Source of the DNA: Pelecanus crispus
Taxonomy: Eukaryota; Chordata; Aves; Pelecaniformes; Pelecanidae
Direction: 5' to 3'
Length of the DNA: 64,000 nucleotides
Assembly (NCBI RefSeq): GCF_030463565.1
Contig: NC_134675.1
Span: 19,675,862-19,739,861 of the forward strand
Notes under the pieces: model-generated
Database searches by the model: none
The model's input: only the letters and a program-made list of their open reading frames with translations
What the model was told of the DNA's origin: nothing
Made by a program: the position numbers and the translations under genes
In this document: positions 36,600 to 49,400 of the stretch, one piece after another
Position numbering within the stretch: position 1 is the first letter of the stretch
Layout: every line of letters begins with the position of its first letter

Positions 36600-36776
36600 T
36601 AAGGCTTAGAGAATTTCAGTTTACAGTCTCCAGTCTGCTCAGCGGTCCACTGCTTTGTTGGGGGTGCTCTCTTCACCCGGGTGTAAAGTATGCAGGAGTC
36701 AATTCCTTCTACCTTTACTGCTGTAAAGATGGTCAGTAAAATGGTGTAGGGTCCTCTGGTTGAGGTATCTATTTAG
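36599..36776 (-). pseudogene. Integrase C-terminal (GPY-type) remnant of pol
   Basis: One frame reads TRGPYTILLTIFTAVKVEGI followed by DSCILYTRVKRAPP, then runs to a TAA at 36601-36599. The GPY..LLT..TAVKV.GI pattern is the C-terminal module of gammaretroviral integrases. The pol stop overlaps the env start as TAATG, the compact junction expected of a retrovirus. Confidence 0.8.
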
Positions 36777-37080
36777 GGAGGATAAAGTTTGCGATAGGGA
36801 TATTAAATAATTCCTTAACATTTCCTCCCCTTTAATGTGCAGAAGTGATCACTTAAACTGGTTACACAAAAATTAATTCCTGACCTCAGTATCCTTTTTC
36901 TTCTTGATGTTATGTTTAAGGCCAGGTTATTTAAGGTCACGTATTGCCAGTCTGCCTATTTGGTAAAATTGTTCAGGAGTGAAGGAGGGCGAAATCTGTA
37001 ACTGATACAGTTGTGGTGGCAGGAGTCCCTAATTTAGGACAAATGGTATGAGAATGAGTAAGCATCCTATGTTTGTTTGG

Positions 37081-38689
37081 TTTTTTTTCTCCTGGTAAAT
37101 ATAGGGGGGAAAAAAGAGATTTTAAAACCAATATATTTTTACTGCAAGTAACTACACAAATTTTATTAAAATGTGAGAAATTGTGTTTGTTAAACCTGAA
37201 ATGTATTCCATAACACTGTTTTGGATAGTTTGTTCAACTGGATCTCCTTGATCTATGTATTTCATGCCCCTGTTTTATGTGCTATCTGCATGGAGGTTTT
37301 TAGCTTGCAAACAAAACTTAAATGTTAGTCATTTTGGCTGTTGCATTTTTTGTTCCTAGTAATAGTGAATTAGAGGTTAAGATAATGTGAAAATTGTAAT
37401 ATAAGATGAAGCTTGAAGAAGCACTTTGCTAAAGTAATCTTAAAGTTCATGAATACAGGGTGTTTTCTGCTTTTGTACCATGTTGAATTCTATCTGCGTT
37501 ATTGCAGAAAAAAAATTTGATTTCTGTGTTGGTTGTAGTGCGTGGTCTTCATGTTTAAAAACTTTGTTTTTTAAACACTGCATTGATTTAAAGTAGCAGG
37601 AGAGGCAAAAAACTTGCTGGGGGAATGGTATTCTCATATGGTTACCACCTAAGATGGGAAAAACTGGATTAATTATTACAGTGTTATCTTTGTGTACGTG
37701 CATTGTGTTACATGTTAAACTCTTTAGTTACAATTATTAGTTTCTGACTTATAAGCATAATAGGAATTGACAGGTTCAAATATTTGTGATAAGTCTTAAA
37801 GTTGTTCCAGAATTTTGTTCTTCTGATCTTCAAAACTGTGTGTCCGGCCTAAATTGATTATGACCGGTATCTTCTTGTGATTCTTACGGTGTTTTGGAAT
37901 CTCTTTTCTTGGTGGAATTTACTCCTTCAGATGTTTATAACCACTGTTTAAATACATCTTAGGTCCTAATTTTGTGAGGCAAAGCAAGCCCAAGTAGTTT
38001 TCTTAGACTTTTCTTGTCCCCGATCACTGAAATAGTTCATTATTGCACTAAGTAAAATTTTAAATTTCTGTGCTGTTATTCTAAGTGTGATTTTACTTGT
38101 ATCTCTTTTTGTGATGATTTAAAAAAGGAAAATGTAGTAGTGCAGGGAACATTGACTGCACTGTTTAAGATTTGATTTCTTAATTTAATTTGGTAAGCAC
38201 AAGCTAAACTAATAATAGTTCTTTTAGTTCCATCTTTTTTTATTGTTTTTGCAGAGTTTTGGGAGTTGACTCTGGCTGTTTTTTCTTAGCCTTTTTGCAG
38301 AAGTCTTGACTTCTGATTCATGCAGTGGCTTTCTGCTTCCCTTTTCTCAGCATGTTACTTCTTTTTCTAAAACAGAGGCAATATATTAAATTTTCCTGAA
38401 CGCTCTTCAGATGAGACAAATAAGTTTGTTTAAAAACTGAGTGTTTCCAGCTGCTTTAAAACTGGTGAAAAATACTTTCTGTCACAAAAGGACCTTAATG
38501 ACTCAACCATTAAAAGAAAAAAAAAAAAAAACAAACCACAAACCCCAACCAAAACCCAGCCCAACTGTTTTGGATGTTGGTTAAGTATACTTGGTGCAGT
38601 GTTCTTATTTCAGCTGCTCATGTGGCTCGAAGTGGGTGACTGAGTTATATTTATGACAAATCTCTTTACTGTACATCATTTGGAACCAG
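37081..38689. other. GPBP1 leader intron between ERV and CR1
   Basis: AT-rich intronic sequence with an A run near 38515-38530. No gene or repeat family was recognised. Confidence 0.5.
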
Positions 38690-38699
38690 CTGTTCATTA

Positions 38700-39083
38700 T
38701 TCCCAGCCTGGTATGGCCCTCGGACTACTACCCATTGCTACTCTTCCACATGGGTGGTGATGAAGTTGCAGTGCACAGCCCAAGGATGATTAAAAGAGAC
38801 TTCAGGGCCTTTGGGACAGTTAGTGAGGGAATCTGGGGCACAGGTTATTTTTTCCTCCCTCCTTCCAGTTGTGGGAGGTGACATTGGAAAGAACAGGCAG
38901 ACCCAATCTCTTAATACATGGCTCCGTGGCTGGTGCCACTGTCATAACTTTGGGATTTTTGACAGTGGGACAGCCTACACGGCACCAGGCTTGCTGGTGA
39001 CAAATGGGAGCCACCTTTCTCAAAGGGGAAAGAGGGTCTTTGCACAGGAGCTTGCGGGGCTCATTGACAGGGCTTTAAACTAA
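38700..39083 (+). pseudogene. CR1 ORF1 C-terminal remnant (esterase-like)
   Basis: Two frames continue the esterase-like domain seen in the CR1 at 13.3 kb: MGGDEVA and then LVRESGAQVIFSSLLPVVGG, with LLVTNGSHLSQRGKRVFAQE and LAGLIDRALN at the end. The GDSL motif lies in the missing 5' part. Confidence 0.75.
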
Positions 39084-39173
39084 ATGTGAAGGGGGAGGGA
39101 GAACATATCAGGCTTGCCTGTGACAAGCTGTGGGATGGTACACAATGGTTAGAGGGACGGGGGAGGGGCTACT

Positions 39174-42110
39174 GTGAGCCCTCGACCTGTTGCCCAGAGG
39201 CATGATGAGGACGCTGCAGCACAGTTGAAGTCTTGCAGAGATGAGCCAGGGGCTCCTGAGATAGTTAGAGCTCACAAGGAAACCTTCGTGAAACACCCCG
39301 AGGGAAACAAGGGATGTTCCACTAAGAAGGTGACACGGACAACAGCCCAGATGAAATGCCTCTACACGAACGCACGCAGCATGGGGAACAAACAGGAGGA
39401 GCTGGAAGCTGCTGTGCTACTAGACAGCTATGACCTGATTGCCATAACCGAAACCTGGTGGGACGAATCCCATGACTGGAATGTGGCTATTGATGGCTAC
39501 AGGCTGTTCAGAAGGGACAGGTGAGGAAGTAGGGGCGGAGGCGTTGCCCTCTACATAAAGGAATCAATACAGTGTGAAGAGCTGTCCCTGAAGAATAGCC
39601 ATGAGCAGGTCGAAAGCTTATGGGTAAGAGACAGAGGCAACAAAGGGAACCTTGTGGTTGGTGTCTACTACAGGCCGCCTGATCAAGGGGAGCCTGCTGA
39701 TGAAGCCTTCTTCCTCCAGCTCCGGGAGGCTTCGCACTTGCAGACTCTCGTGCTGCTGGGGGACTTCAACCACCCCGACATTTGCTGGAAAAGCAACACG
39801 GCGAGCTGTAGGCAATCCAGGAGATTCCTGGAATGCATAGACGATAACTTCCTAAGCCAGGTAATAGACACACCTACCCGAGGGGAAGCGATACTGGATC
39901 TGATGGTTGCTAATGCAAGTGAGCTCATCGGTGATGTCAAGACTGGAGGCAGCCTGGGCTGCAGTGATCATGCGTTGGTGGAGTTCACACTCCTGAGGGA
40001 CATGGGAAAAGCGAGGAATACAGTCAGGTCCCTAAATTTTAGGAAAGCAAACTTCCAGCTCTTCAAGGAGTTAGTCAGAAGGACCCCCTGGGAGATGGTC
40101 CTCAGGGACAGGGGGACGGAACAGAGTTGGCAGATCGTTAAGGACACCTTCCATAGAGCGCAAGAGCTCTCAGTCCCCAAGTGTAAAAAAAATCAGGCAA
40201 GGAAGGGAAGAGACCAGCATGGCTGAGTCGAGACATGCTGGTCAACCTAAAGAGCAAGAGGGAACTGCACAGGCAGTGGAAGCAGGGACAGGTGTCCTGG
40301 GAAGAGTACAGGGAAGCTGCCTGGTTGTGTAGGGAGAGGGTCAGGAAGGCCAAAGCGAGGATGGAGCTGAATTTGGCAAGGGACGTAAAGAATAACAAGA
40401 AGGGCTTCTACAGGTATGTCAACCAGAAAAGGAAGGTTAAAGAAAGCATACCCCCCTGATGAACAAGCAAGGCGAACTTGTATCAACGGACGAGGAGAAG
40501 GCTGAGGTACTCAACAACTTCTTTGCCTCGGTCTTCACCGGCAACCTCTCTCCTCACCCCTCCCAAGTCGATGGACCAAAAGATGGGGACCAGGGGGGTA
40601 AAGCCCCTCCCACTGTAAGGGAAGATCAGGTTCGAGACCACCTGAAGAACCTGGATGTACACAAGCCTATGGGACCTGATGAGATGCATCCCAGAGTCCT
40701 GAGGGAATTGGCTGATGTAGTTGCCAAGCCACTCGCCATGATATTTGAAAAGTCATGGCAGTCAGGTGAAGTCCCTGCTGACTGGAAGAAGGGGAATGTT
40801 GTGCCCATTTTTAAAAAGGGAAGAAAGGAGGACCCTGGGAACTACTGACCTGTCAGCCTCACCTCTGTGCCTGAGAAGATCATGGAACAGATCCTCCTAG
40901 AAGCTATGCTCAAGCACATGGAGGACAGGGAGGTGATTCGAGACAGCCAGCACGGATTCACCAAGGGCAAGTCCTGCCTGACCAACCTAGTGGCTTTTTA
41001 TGAACGAGTGACTGCATCAGTGGACAAGGGAAAAGCAATGGATGTCATCTATCTGGACTTCTGTAAAGCCTTCGACACGGTCCCCCACAACATCCTTCTC
41101 TCTAAATTGGAGAGATATGGGTTTGACGGGTGGACTGTTCGGTGGATAAGGAATTGGCTGGATGGTCGCATCCAGAGGGTCGTGGTCAATGGCTCGATGT
41201 CCACATGGAGACCGGTGACAAGTGGGGTCCCTCAGGGGTCCGTACTGGGACTGGTGCTGATTAATATCTTCATCAATGACATAGACAGTGGGATCGAGTG
41301 CACCCTCAGCAAGTTTGCAGATGACACCAAGCTGAGTGGTGTCGTTGACACACCAGGAGGACGAGATGTCATCCAAAGGGACCTGGACAAGCTGGAGAGG
41401 TGGGCCTGTGTGAACCTCATGAGGTTCAACAAGGCCAAGTGCAAGGTCCTGCACCTGGGACGGGGCAACCCCCGATATCAATACAGGCTGGGGGATGAAG
41501 GCATTGAGAGCAGCCCCGCGGAGAAGGACTTGGGGGTACTAGTAGATGAAAAGCTGGATATGAGCCGGCAATGTGCGCTTGCAGCCCAGAAAGCCAACCG
41601 TATCCTGGGCTGCGTCAAAAGAAGCGTGGCCAGCAGGTCGAGGGAGGTGATTCTGCCCCTCTACTCCGCTCTGGTGAGACCTCACCTGGAGTACTGCATC
41701 CAGCTCTGGAGTCCTTAGCACAAGAAGGACATGGACCTGTTGGAGCAGGTCCAGAGGAGGGGCACAAAAATGATCTGATGGCTGGAGCACCTCTCCTACG
41801 AGAACAGGCTGAGATAGTTGGGGTTGTTTAGCCTGGAGAAGAGAAGGCTGCGAGGAGACCTTATTGCGGCCTTCCAGTACTTAAAGGGGGCCTATAGGAA
41901 GGATGGGGGCAATCTTTTTAGCAAGGCCTGTTGTGACAGGACAAGGAATAATGGATTTAAACTAAAGAAGAATAGATTTAGACTAGATATAAGGAAGAAA
42001 TTTTTTACAGTGAGGTTGGTGAAGCACTGGAACGGGTTGCCCAGATAGGTAGTGGAGGCCCCATCCCTGGAAACATTCAAGGTCAGGTTGGACGGGGCTC
42101 TGAGCAACCT
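39174..42110 (+). pseudogene. CR1 ORF2 remnant (endonuclease and reverse transcriptase)
   Basis: The endonuclease shows LYTNARSMGNKQEELEAAV, ITETWWDESHDWN, YYRPPDQGEPAD and LLGDFNHPDICW. The reverse transcriptase shows [33 protein letters not shown] and [14 protein letters not shown]-terminal [16 protein letters not shown] block follows. In-frame stops and shifts separate these segments. Confidence 0.9.
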
Positions 42111-42205
42111 GATCTAGTTAAAGCTGTCCCTGCTCACTGCAGGGGGGTTGGGCTAGATGACCTCTAAAGGTCCCTTCCAACCCAAAGCATTCTGTGATTC
42201 TGTTC

Positions 42206-45200
42206 CTTGGCATTCACTGCTTTATTTTTGAAGGTCATACTTCACAAAACTATACACTTAAATTTTTTTGTAATTGGATATTGGAATAATTGTTGCATCT
42301 TACCTGAAAGACAATGCTTTACAGTCTTCTCTCAGATATGCCCCACAAGAAGTAAGTTTTAAGAACAGTTGGTTTTTTTTTTTTCTTTGCTGTAAACTGT
42401 TCTGCTATCCACAACACAGCAAAAGATAAATTTTATCCAAATTTATGGGCTATGGAAGACTTTCTTTTCTGAAGTCACTATGCAGTACTTGAATCAGACA
42501 CCAGAGACTATTGCTGAGATTAGACTGAATATTTTGACAAGTCTGATTAAAGAAACTTAAATGCATTTGAGTGTTAATAGTATGAGGGTAACAATATTTC
42601 AGTATCATTTTCTTGCCTTTCTAGAATTGTGCAGCTCTGCTTCAGTAATAGACAACCCTAACCAAGTTAGCTTTTATGGTACTTCTGTTAGAGAATGGCA
42701 GGTATATTTTGAGTTTGCGCTACCAGGGAATGATGAATTCATCATTCAATGATGAATTTTGGGCCTGATCTTTTGTTATCAAGAGAGTTTCTGAAAGCAG
42801 TGGAATAGTGTTCAGATCTGTGGAGCTTACCTCAATAAGCTTACTTCTGATAGCTGTATTAATGCTGGGAGTACAACAGCTGTTTTATCAGTGTTAATGA
42901 ACAGCAGTTGATATGTTGTGTGGTGTGTGTATTTAAGAGAAGGCTTGCTAGCAGACAAATGAGTTCTGCATGGTCTGTCAGTATAATTAAAGCCAATTCC
43001 TGTAAATGCTTGTATGGGTGCATATTATTTATTTTCATACTATTTAAATACTTTAAATGAAATTTTTTAAAAATTTATTTAAAAGTAGGACAGTCCCATG
43101 TTTCTGAAAGGCAGAAATGTTTTTCTAAACTGTTGATCAATGTTACCTAATGTCAGACCTTATAGAAGAAACCTTTCTAGTGATGTAAGAGTAGTTCAGT
43201 ACTGGGACATGTTGCAGAAGAAAGTGGTCCTCTGAGTTGTTGGTCTAACTTAAGTTGGAAAGCAACGAAGAATCAGTTAAACTGATGTTTGGCAACCAAG
43301 CTGATTGTGAAGGGTTTAAGCATAGCAAATCCTGTCTGTGGCAGCAGAGTGGCCTTGCTGACATCCTATTCTCACTTTTTGTGATCTGTTTTCAATTTAC
43401 CAAAAATATCTTCCAAAGACTGAAGAGTATCCTAGAGCCATCGGATATTTGCTAGATCATCAAAACAGACCTCATGCTTGTAGTGAAAATGTTTTTATAT
43501 TAAAATACATTCTAGGACAAACTTGTTGGTAACATCAGAAAGGTAGCATCTATAAGAGTATGTATGAAGCCCGGTAAAACATGGTATTGTCAACTTAAAG
43601 CTGGGTAGGCTGTGTACTCTAAAATGTAGTTTTTTAAAAAAATATATTAATATTTGTCCTTTCCTGATCTGCTATGTGTTTCACAATTTAATTATGGATA
43701 GGGTATTTGTGCCTTTTAGAAGTTAGTGAGTGAATAAGGTTTAATAATGAAAATACTTGATTTTCCTGTGTCTAATTGCCAGAGCAATAATATGTACAAT
43801 CAGATGAGAGAATGTGTTTTCTTTACTTCAGCGGTGTGGAGATCAGTATCTTCAGTAGTTGCTTTTCTTGGTAGTCTTTAATTGTAAACCTATGAAAATG
43901 GTTCTAAAAATACATCTATGCTTTTGTTATTGTTGTTCTTGTATCAAAATTAGCTGGAAGAATTAGGCCTAAAAGAGTTTCTTTTATGAGCTTATTGAAA
44001 TTTACAGATATTCTGCTGCTGACTTTGTACTCTGAGTATTGTTTAGTTTTGGCCCATACTACTTTCTTTGTCACTTCACTGTACTGTTTTGGAGGAAAGG
44101 GATTGACTCATCTGACTCAGTAGCACTATCAAAAACCTTTTTAGAGCTTTTAGTTGGAGAACTGAGAACATGGGGAAGACTTCAATCTGCTTCTAGAATA
44201 ATTTTTGTGGGAAGAAATATACATCCAGTATCCTTGAGCTGTGGACAAAGTTTGGTTAAAAACACTTTTCCAATCCTTAGATACTTGGTGTTCACCAAGT
44301 CTCACCTCAGCCTTTGATTTATGTGCAAAGGTAAAAGGTAGGGATGTTAGTTAAGAATAAACTTTTTTCATGGTAGTTGGATAAATAGTAGTGTTAGGAA
44401 GCTTGACTAGTTTTCTAAAAACAGTAAGGCTAATTTATTAAGAAATCGCATTGTTAGTGCTTTTGTTGTCCCATACCTAATAGCCGATTCACCAATAACT
44501 TGCTAATACTTTTTGGATCTTTTGTTATGTTCTTACTCGGTATAAACCTAATCTCTCCATTTGTTTTTTAGACTGTAAGTGCCTTGGTCTAAAGATTTTG
44601 TTGTTGTTGTGCTGATCTTCCAGTATTGATACCTGTCTTGGTCCTTTCTAAAAATTTCATGATTCTCTTGCTTGGAGATGAGAACTGTATCTGAGAGAAG
44701 GAGCAAAAAAATATTTTTCTTGCTGTAGTCTGTTCACATTTAATTTGCTCTTTCTTAATTTAGTATCTCTTTTATTGGTTCATCTGTAAACGTATACCCT
44801 TTTCTGTTTCTATACCATTGCTGAACATGATTAATCAGTAAAAGTGAACTTGGTTCCTGTTAGAAAGAGAAGCCATTTTTGTGATGGTTCTGTGACTCTA
44901 GAACTTCCTTCATCTTCCTTATTATTTTTTTTTTTTTCCTAGTTTGACATAATTGGATTCTTTAGAAAATTTATCTGGAATTTCTTTTGAAGTTAATTTA
45001 GAAGAGTGTTGGATGACTTCAGTAGAGTAATTTATAACAAGTTATTTGGGTGATGCATAGTTTTAAACTTTCTATTTAATGATAGCGGATTTTGTGCATT
45101 TTACCTTATAGTTTAACTCTGATACCAGAGGTACCTGAAAACTCTAGTACGAGCTCACTGCATAAAAAAGAACTAGCAGCTCAACTAAGTAATGCAGTTT

Positions 45201-46328
45201 AATGCTTACAAATCTGCTATACTTCCTTTTAGAAGTTGGAACATTCTCTTCTGTCACTAGAAGTCTGCAGTAGTCCAGTTCAGGCCAGAATACAACAATA
45301 ATTATCAGTTATCAAGTCCAGATTCCACAGCTCTTACTAAAACTTACTCAAACTACAGTAGCTTTAAATTTTAAGTGAACTACATCTGTGCTCACTGACT
45401 AACAGATCTGCACTCTGTTGTGCAGAGATGTGGAATATGCATTTATTTGGGTCTCCCTGTAAAATGCACGTGGATGTTAATTATGTTTTCACTAGCTGAA
45501 TTTCTAATAGTGTGTATATCATACTTAAGATACTTTTGAGTCATTGACAATTTTGCAGTATCTAGCTGCAGAGCATGATTCACATACCCTTATAATTCAG
45601 GCAGTTTCATCCATTTCTTTCCTTTCTGTGCTATTGTTCAGCCTCAAGTAATATAATTTGCATTCTCTTGCTTACGGAGAGATGTTTTCCCACCTGTGGA
45701 GAAAGCATGGGGTAGAAAAAGGACTCTTGGGTTTTATCTTAAGCTATTACCTTCTCTTGCCTATTTTCAAACTAGAGAATTTTACTGGATTTTGACAGTA
45801 TTTCTGGACACGTAAGCACTGTTTCCATTAAATCTAGAGAAAATATTGGGCTTGTGGTGGTCCTGAGCATCTCATCTTTTATTAAGGAACTTTAATATGG
45901 CCTCTAAGATTAACTTTTAAGGACTAATTTGAAAAATCAGCTTCTTCTAGGAAGCTAATGAAATAGCTCCTGCAATCCATTTTAGATAGTACCGGAAAAT
46001 ATTTCAACAAGCTAATTTTGCCACAGCTTTCTGATCAGACCTTACGTAAGATGCTTCATCCCATTTATAAGAGGAAATAAAGGAGTGAATGTTACAGTTG
46101 TATTTTCATGATACCTGTGGTATATTTGATTAGTGTGACACTTTGGTAATAAAAGCGCAGATGTGATGCTATAAATGAGATGAGGCTAGTTAGATTCTAA
46201 AAACAGGTCTGCATGAGAAAATAATACCAGAAAACAGAAGGGAAATAATGATCAAAACACCACAAGTGTAATCCTCTTGTAAGATAAGCATCTGAAAAAT
46301 ACTAATTTCTTGTTTTTTCCAATTACAG
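42206..46328. other. GPBP1 leader intron, right part
   Basis: About 4.1 kb of AT-rich intronic sequence up to the acceptor of coding exon 1. Nothing was recognised apart from short T runs. Confidence 0.5.
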
Positions 46329-46448
46329 GGACTTGCCATGAGGTGCTGAAGCCTTGTTTCATTGATTCGGAGAGACTGGACCTAAATGGCGCAGCATGAC
46401 TTTGCTCCAGCCTGGCTTAATTTTCCTACTCCGCCATCATCAACAAAA
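46329..46448 (+). CDS. GPBP1: GPBP1 coding exon 1 (with 57 nt of 5' UTR)
   Basis: The acceptor TTTTTTCCAATTACAG is followed by 57 untranslated bases. The ATG at 46386 then opens [20 protein letters not shown] plus Lys, ending in phase 0 before GTATGT. This is the conserved start of vasculin. The exon sits between oppositely oriented CR1 copies at 38.7-42.2 kb and 48.7-49.9 kb. Confidence 0.95.
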
Positions 46449-49400
46449 GTATGTTCTTTGCTGTTCTTTTGAATAGGCAGTCTCATTATTAGAGAAGTCT
46501 AAATGTCATAACCTCAATCATAGTAAAAATACAAATCTCTTTATGAATATGTGAAGGGTGATAACAGATGATATCTAGCAAGTCTTGCTGTCGTGATTTA
46601 AATAGATGGATCTTGGTTGTCAAGCTCGTACCTCCGGTAGGGGTTTTGGCTTGAGCAAAAGCATGGAAAGAAGCATGTGCCTGGACACATTGTCAGAGCT
46701 GTTGTTGGATTAAGATTGCCTTCATCAGGAGTTTGAAATGGATTATAGTATTTTGTGCTAGAAGAACCGAAAAAGAACAGAGGCATGTGCTTAATATTCT
46801 TGCTTCTGATTTTGCTCTGTGTCCTATACATTTTACGGAAGTGTTATTCTATCATCCAAGTGATTAAAAAAATGCTTTTGAAATAGACCTTCTGAAATGG
46901 CTCTTCAGTTGCTGGTGGGATGCATGCTACTACTGGTAGTGTGTGGTGCTTTCAAATAGTTGTGCATTCTCGCTGTGGTTGTTTCATCTAGGCTACTGTT
47001 ACTTTATACGATGGGACAGCTTGGAAACAAGAAATAGCAATCTCTGAATCATTAGGATTTGTAAGTATTCTAGGAAGCCTTGAATATGTCTATCTCATAT
47101 AAATGGTTCTTTTTTTCTGGCCTATCCTTCTACTCTTTCTTAATTTGTGTGAATGCAGAAGCAGAGGCAGCACTGTATATTTCAAACTCCTGTCATCTGT
47201 TTTATTTCCCTATTTGTAGACCTGTTGTCTTCATTATAATCTTTTGAATGCAATATCCATATCTGCAGCTATGAGAGTGGAATTGCCTTGCTTTAATGTA
47301 TTTATGTAAGTTTCTTGCTTTTATGTACATGGAAAATGTTTAGCCTTTATAAACTTATGGAAATAGGCTTGTGCTATTGTTAAATGCACAGTATAGCTGT
47401 CAGTATTAGTTGTGTTCCCATTGCTTTACTTATATATGTCTACACACACGTACATGCATACTTTTTTTTTTTTTTAAGTCAGGTCATTGAATGTCCTTAT
47501 TTATTATATTGCTCTATTCATCTTTCTTCTACACTGATCTATCTAACTTCTTTGTTTAATATAGTCTATCAGCAACTGTCAGTTGCTCTTCTGGGAACAT
47601 CAAGCCTATCTGTTCCAGGATGATTCCTGCGATCTGTTTGTTTTCATTCTACTTGATCTCTGAGATATTCAACTCTTTTGATCTGCTTTTTCCAATTGAA
47701 ATACATTTTTCAATCAGAAAAGTAATCAGAGCTTAGTTTAATATGGTGTCACAATTGCAAAACAATCTTTCTCCACATATTTCAAGAATCTGCTGGTGGA
47801 AGAGCTTTAAAGTGTCAATATAGCAGGATAAAAATAAGTTCCAGCACTACCCCAGTACTACTTGAATATATCTGGGGTGTGGGTTGTATTTGTCACCTCA
47901 TTCCTGAATTATGGGAAATTTCATTGCAAGCATATGTTGTGGTTCCTGTTCTCTTCCATGAATCTTTGCCTCAAGGACTTTAGATAGATTTTTCTTTCAT
48001 CTCTTCCAAAAACTCTGTAGTTGTATGCTTTCTCCATTATAGTCTTTGTGCTTCATTGTTTGAAATGCAGCTTATTTCCTTGCGTTACCTCCTCCCTCAA
48101 TGATCAGCATTCTGTGATATAGAGCACATTTGGATATTAAACACTTGAAAAGTCTTTTTGGTCCTACCCAATGTGTAGTAATTCCTAGTTTACGGAATAA
48201 GGCTTATCCTGTCATTCCTCTACAAGACACGTCTCAAATGTTGTGCTCCCCTGCTCCCTGTCCCCTTCATTTCCTAGAACAGATGTTTATTTCTGCTTCC
48301 CATATCTCAACAAAGCAGCTGAAGAGAAGAGCAGGTAAGAGGGATGGAGATGAAGAGGAAGAATGGGGTGAGGAAGGCAAGGTGTGTCATGTTTCATGCA
48401 GAATGGAGCTGGGATGAGGCTATGGTATCAACAACATTTAGACTTGAGAAGGAGAAACTGAACTCTGCCCGGTCAGTTTTTATTTCCCTGAAAGAGACAC
48501 TTTTAGGAATTGCGTTCTTTACGAGTTTGGTTTCCCCCTCGATCCTGGGTAGCTGAGGCTTTCCTTTACATAAGTAAAGGCTAGCATTAGAAAAAGCTGA
48601 TGCCAGGAAGCTGGGATTGTGAATGAGTTCTCTTAATGTGACTGATACAGATTACAGCTTGACTGAAATCCATCTCATAGAATCATAGAATGCTTTGGGT
48701 TGCAAGAGGTCATCTAGCCCAACCCCCCTGCAGTGAGCAGGGACAGCTTTAACTAGATCAGGTTGCTCAGAGCCCCATCCAACCTGACCTTGAATGTTGC
48801 CAGGGATGGGGCCTCTACCACCTCTCTGGGCAACCTGTTCCAGTGTTACACCACCCTCATTGTAAAAAACTTCTTTCTAATGTCTAGTCTAAACCTATTC
48901 TTCTTTAGTTTAAATCCGTTATTCCTTGTCCTGTCACAACAGGCCTTATTAAAAAGATTCTCCCCATCTTTCCTGTAGGCCCCCTTTAAGTATTGGAAGG
49001 TCGCAATAAGGTCTCCTCGCAGCCTTCTCATCTCTAGGCTGAACAATCCCAACTCTCTCAGCCTGGCCTCATAGGAGAGGTGTTCCAGCCCTCGGATCAT
49101 TTTGGTGGCCCTCTTCTGGACCCGCTCCAACAGGTCCATGTCCTTCTTGTGCTGAGGGCCCCAGAGCTGGACGCAGTACTCCAGGTGAGGTCTGAGCAGA
49201 GCAGAGCAGAGGGGCAGAATCACCTCCCTCGACCTGCTGGCCACGCTCCTTTTGATGCAGCCCAGGATACGGTTGGCTTTCTGGGCTGCAAGCGCACATT
49301 GCTGGCTCATGTCCAGCTTTTCATCTACCAGTACCCCCCAAGTCCTTCTCCGCGGGGCTGCTCTCAATGCCTTCATCCCCCAACCTGTACTGATATCGGG

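Larger units (their letters stand above)
33666..36776 (-). mobile_element. Gammaretrovirus-like ERV remnant: pol end, env, 3' LTR
   Basis: In the minus direction the order is integrase C-terminus (36776-36599), env (36599-35351), polypurine tract (AAAGGGGTGAAT, about 35286-35297) and 3' LTR (35285-33666). The LTR is interrupted by another LTR at 34113-35201. gag, most of pol and the 5' LTR were not found. The sequence at 36780-37080 could not be assigned. The integrase GPY-type module and the CX6CC transmembrane subunit indicate a class I, gamma-type element. Multiple frameshifts make it non-coding. Confidence 0.82.
38690..42205 (+). mobile_element. 5'-truncated CR1 LINE (about 3.5 kb)
   Basis: It begins in the C-terminal half of ORF1 (38700-39090, ending GLIDRALN) and then carries ORF2: endonuclease (39350-40226) and reverse transcriptase (40459-42110). 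It ends with the CR1 tail GGTCCCTTCCAACCCAAAGC ... TTCTGTGATTCTG. The catalytic FADD is near 41318. Long frames remain (283 codons at 40867-41718), but there are stops at about 39522, 40225, 40847 and 41716, so it is inactive though fairly young. The part from about 40955 onward is nearly identical, inverted, to 48677-49917. Confidence 0.92.

Noticed and set aside
41017..41481. Antisense ORFs of CR1 (also 49252-49854, 41232-41468, 49403-49639)
   Set aside because: These are shadows of the CR1 reverse transcriptase frame on the other strand.
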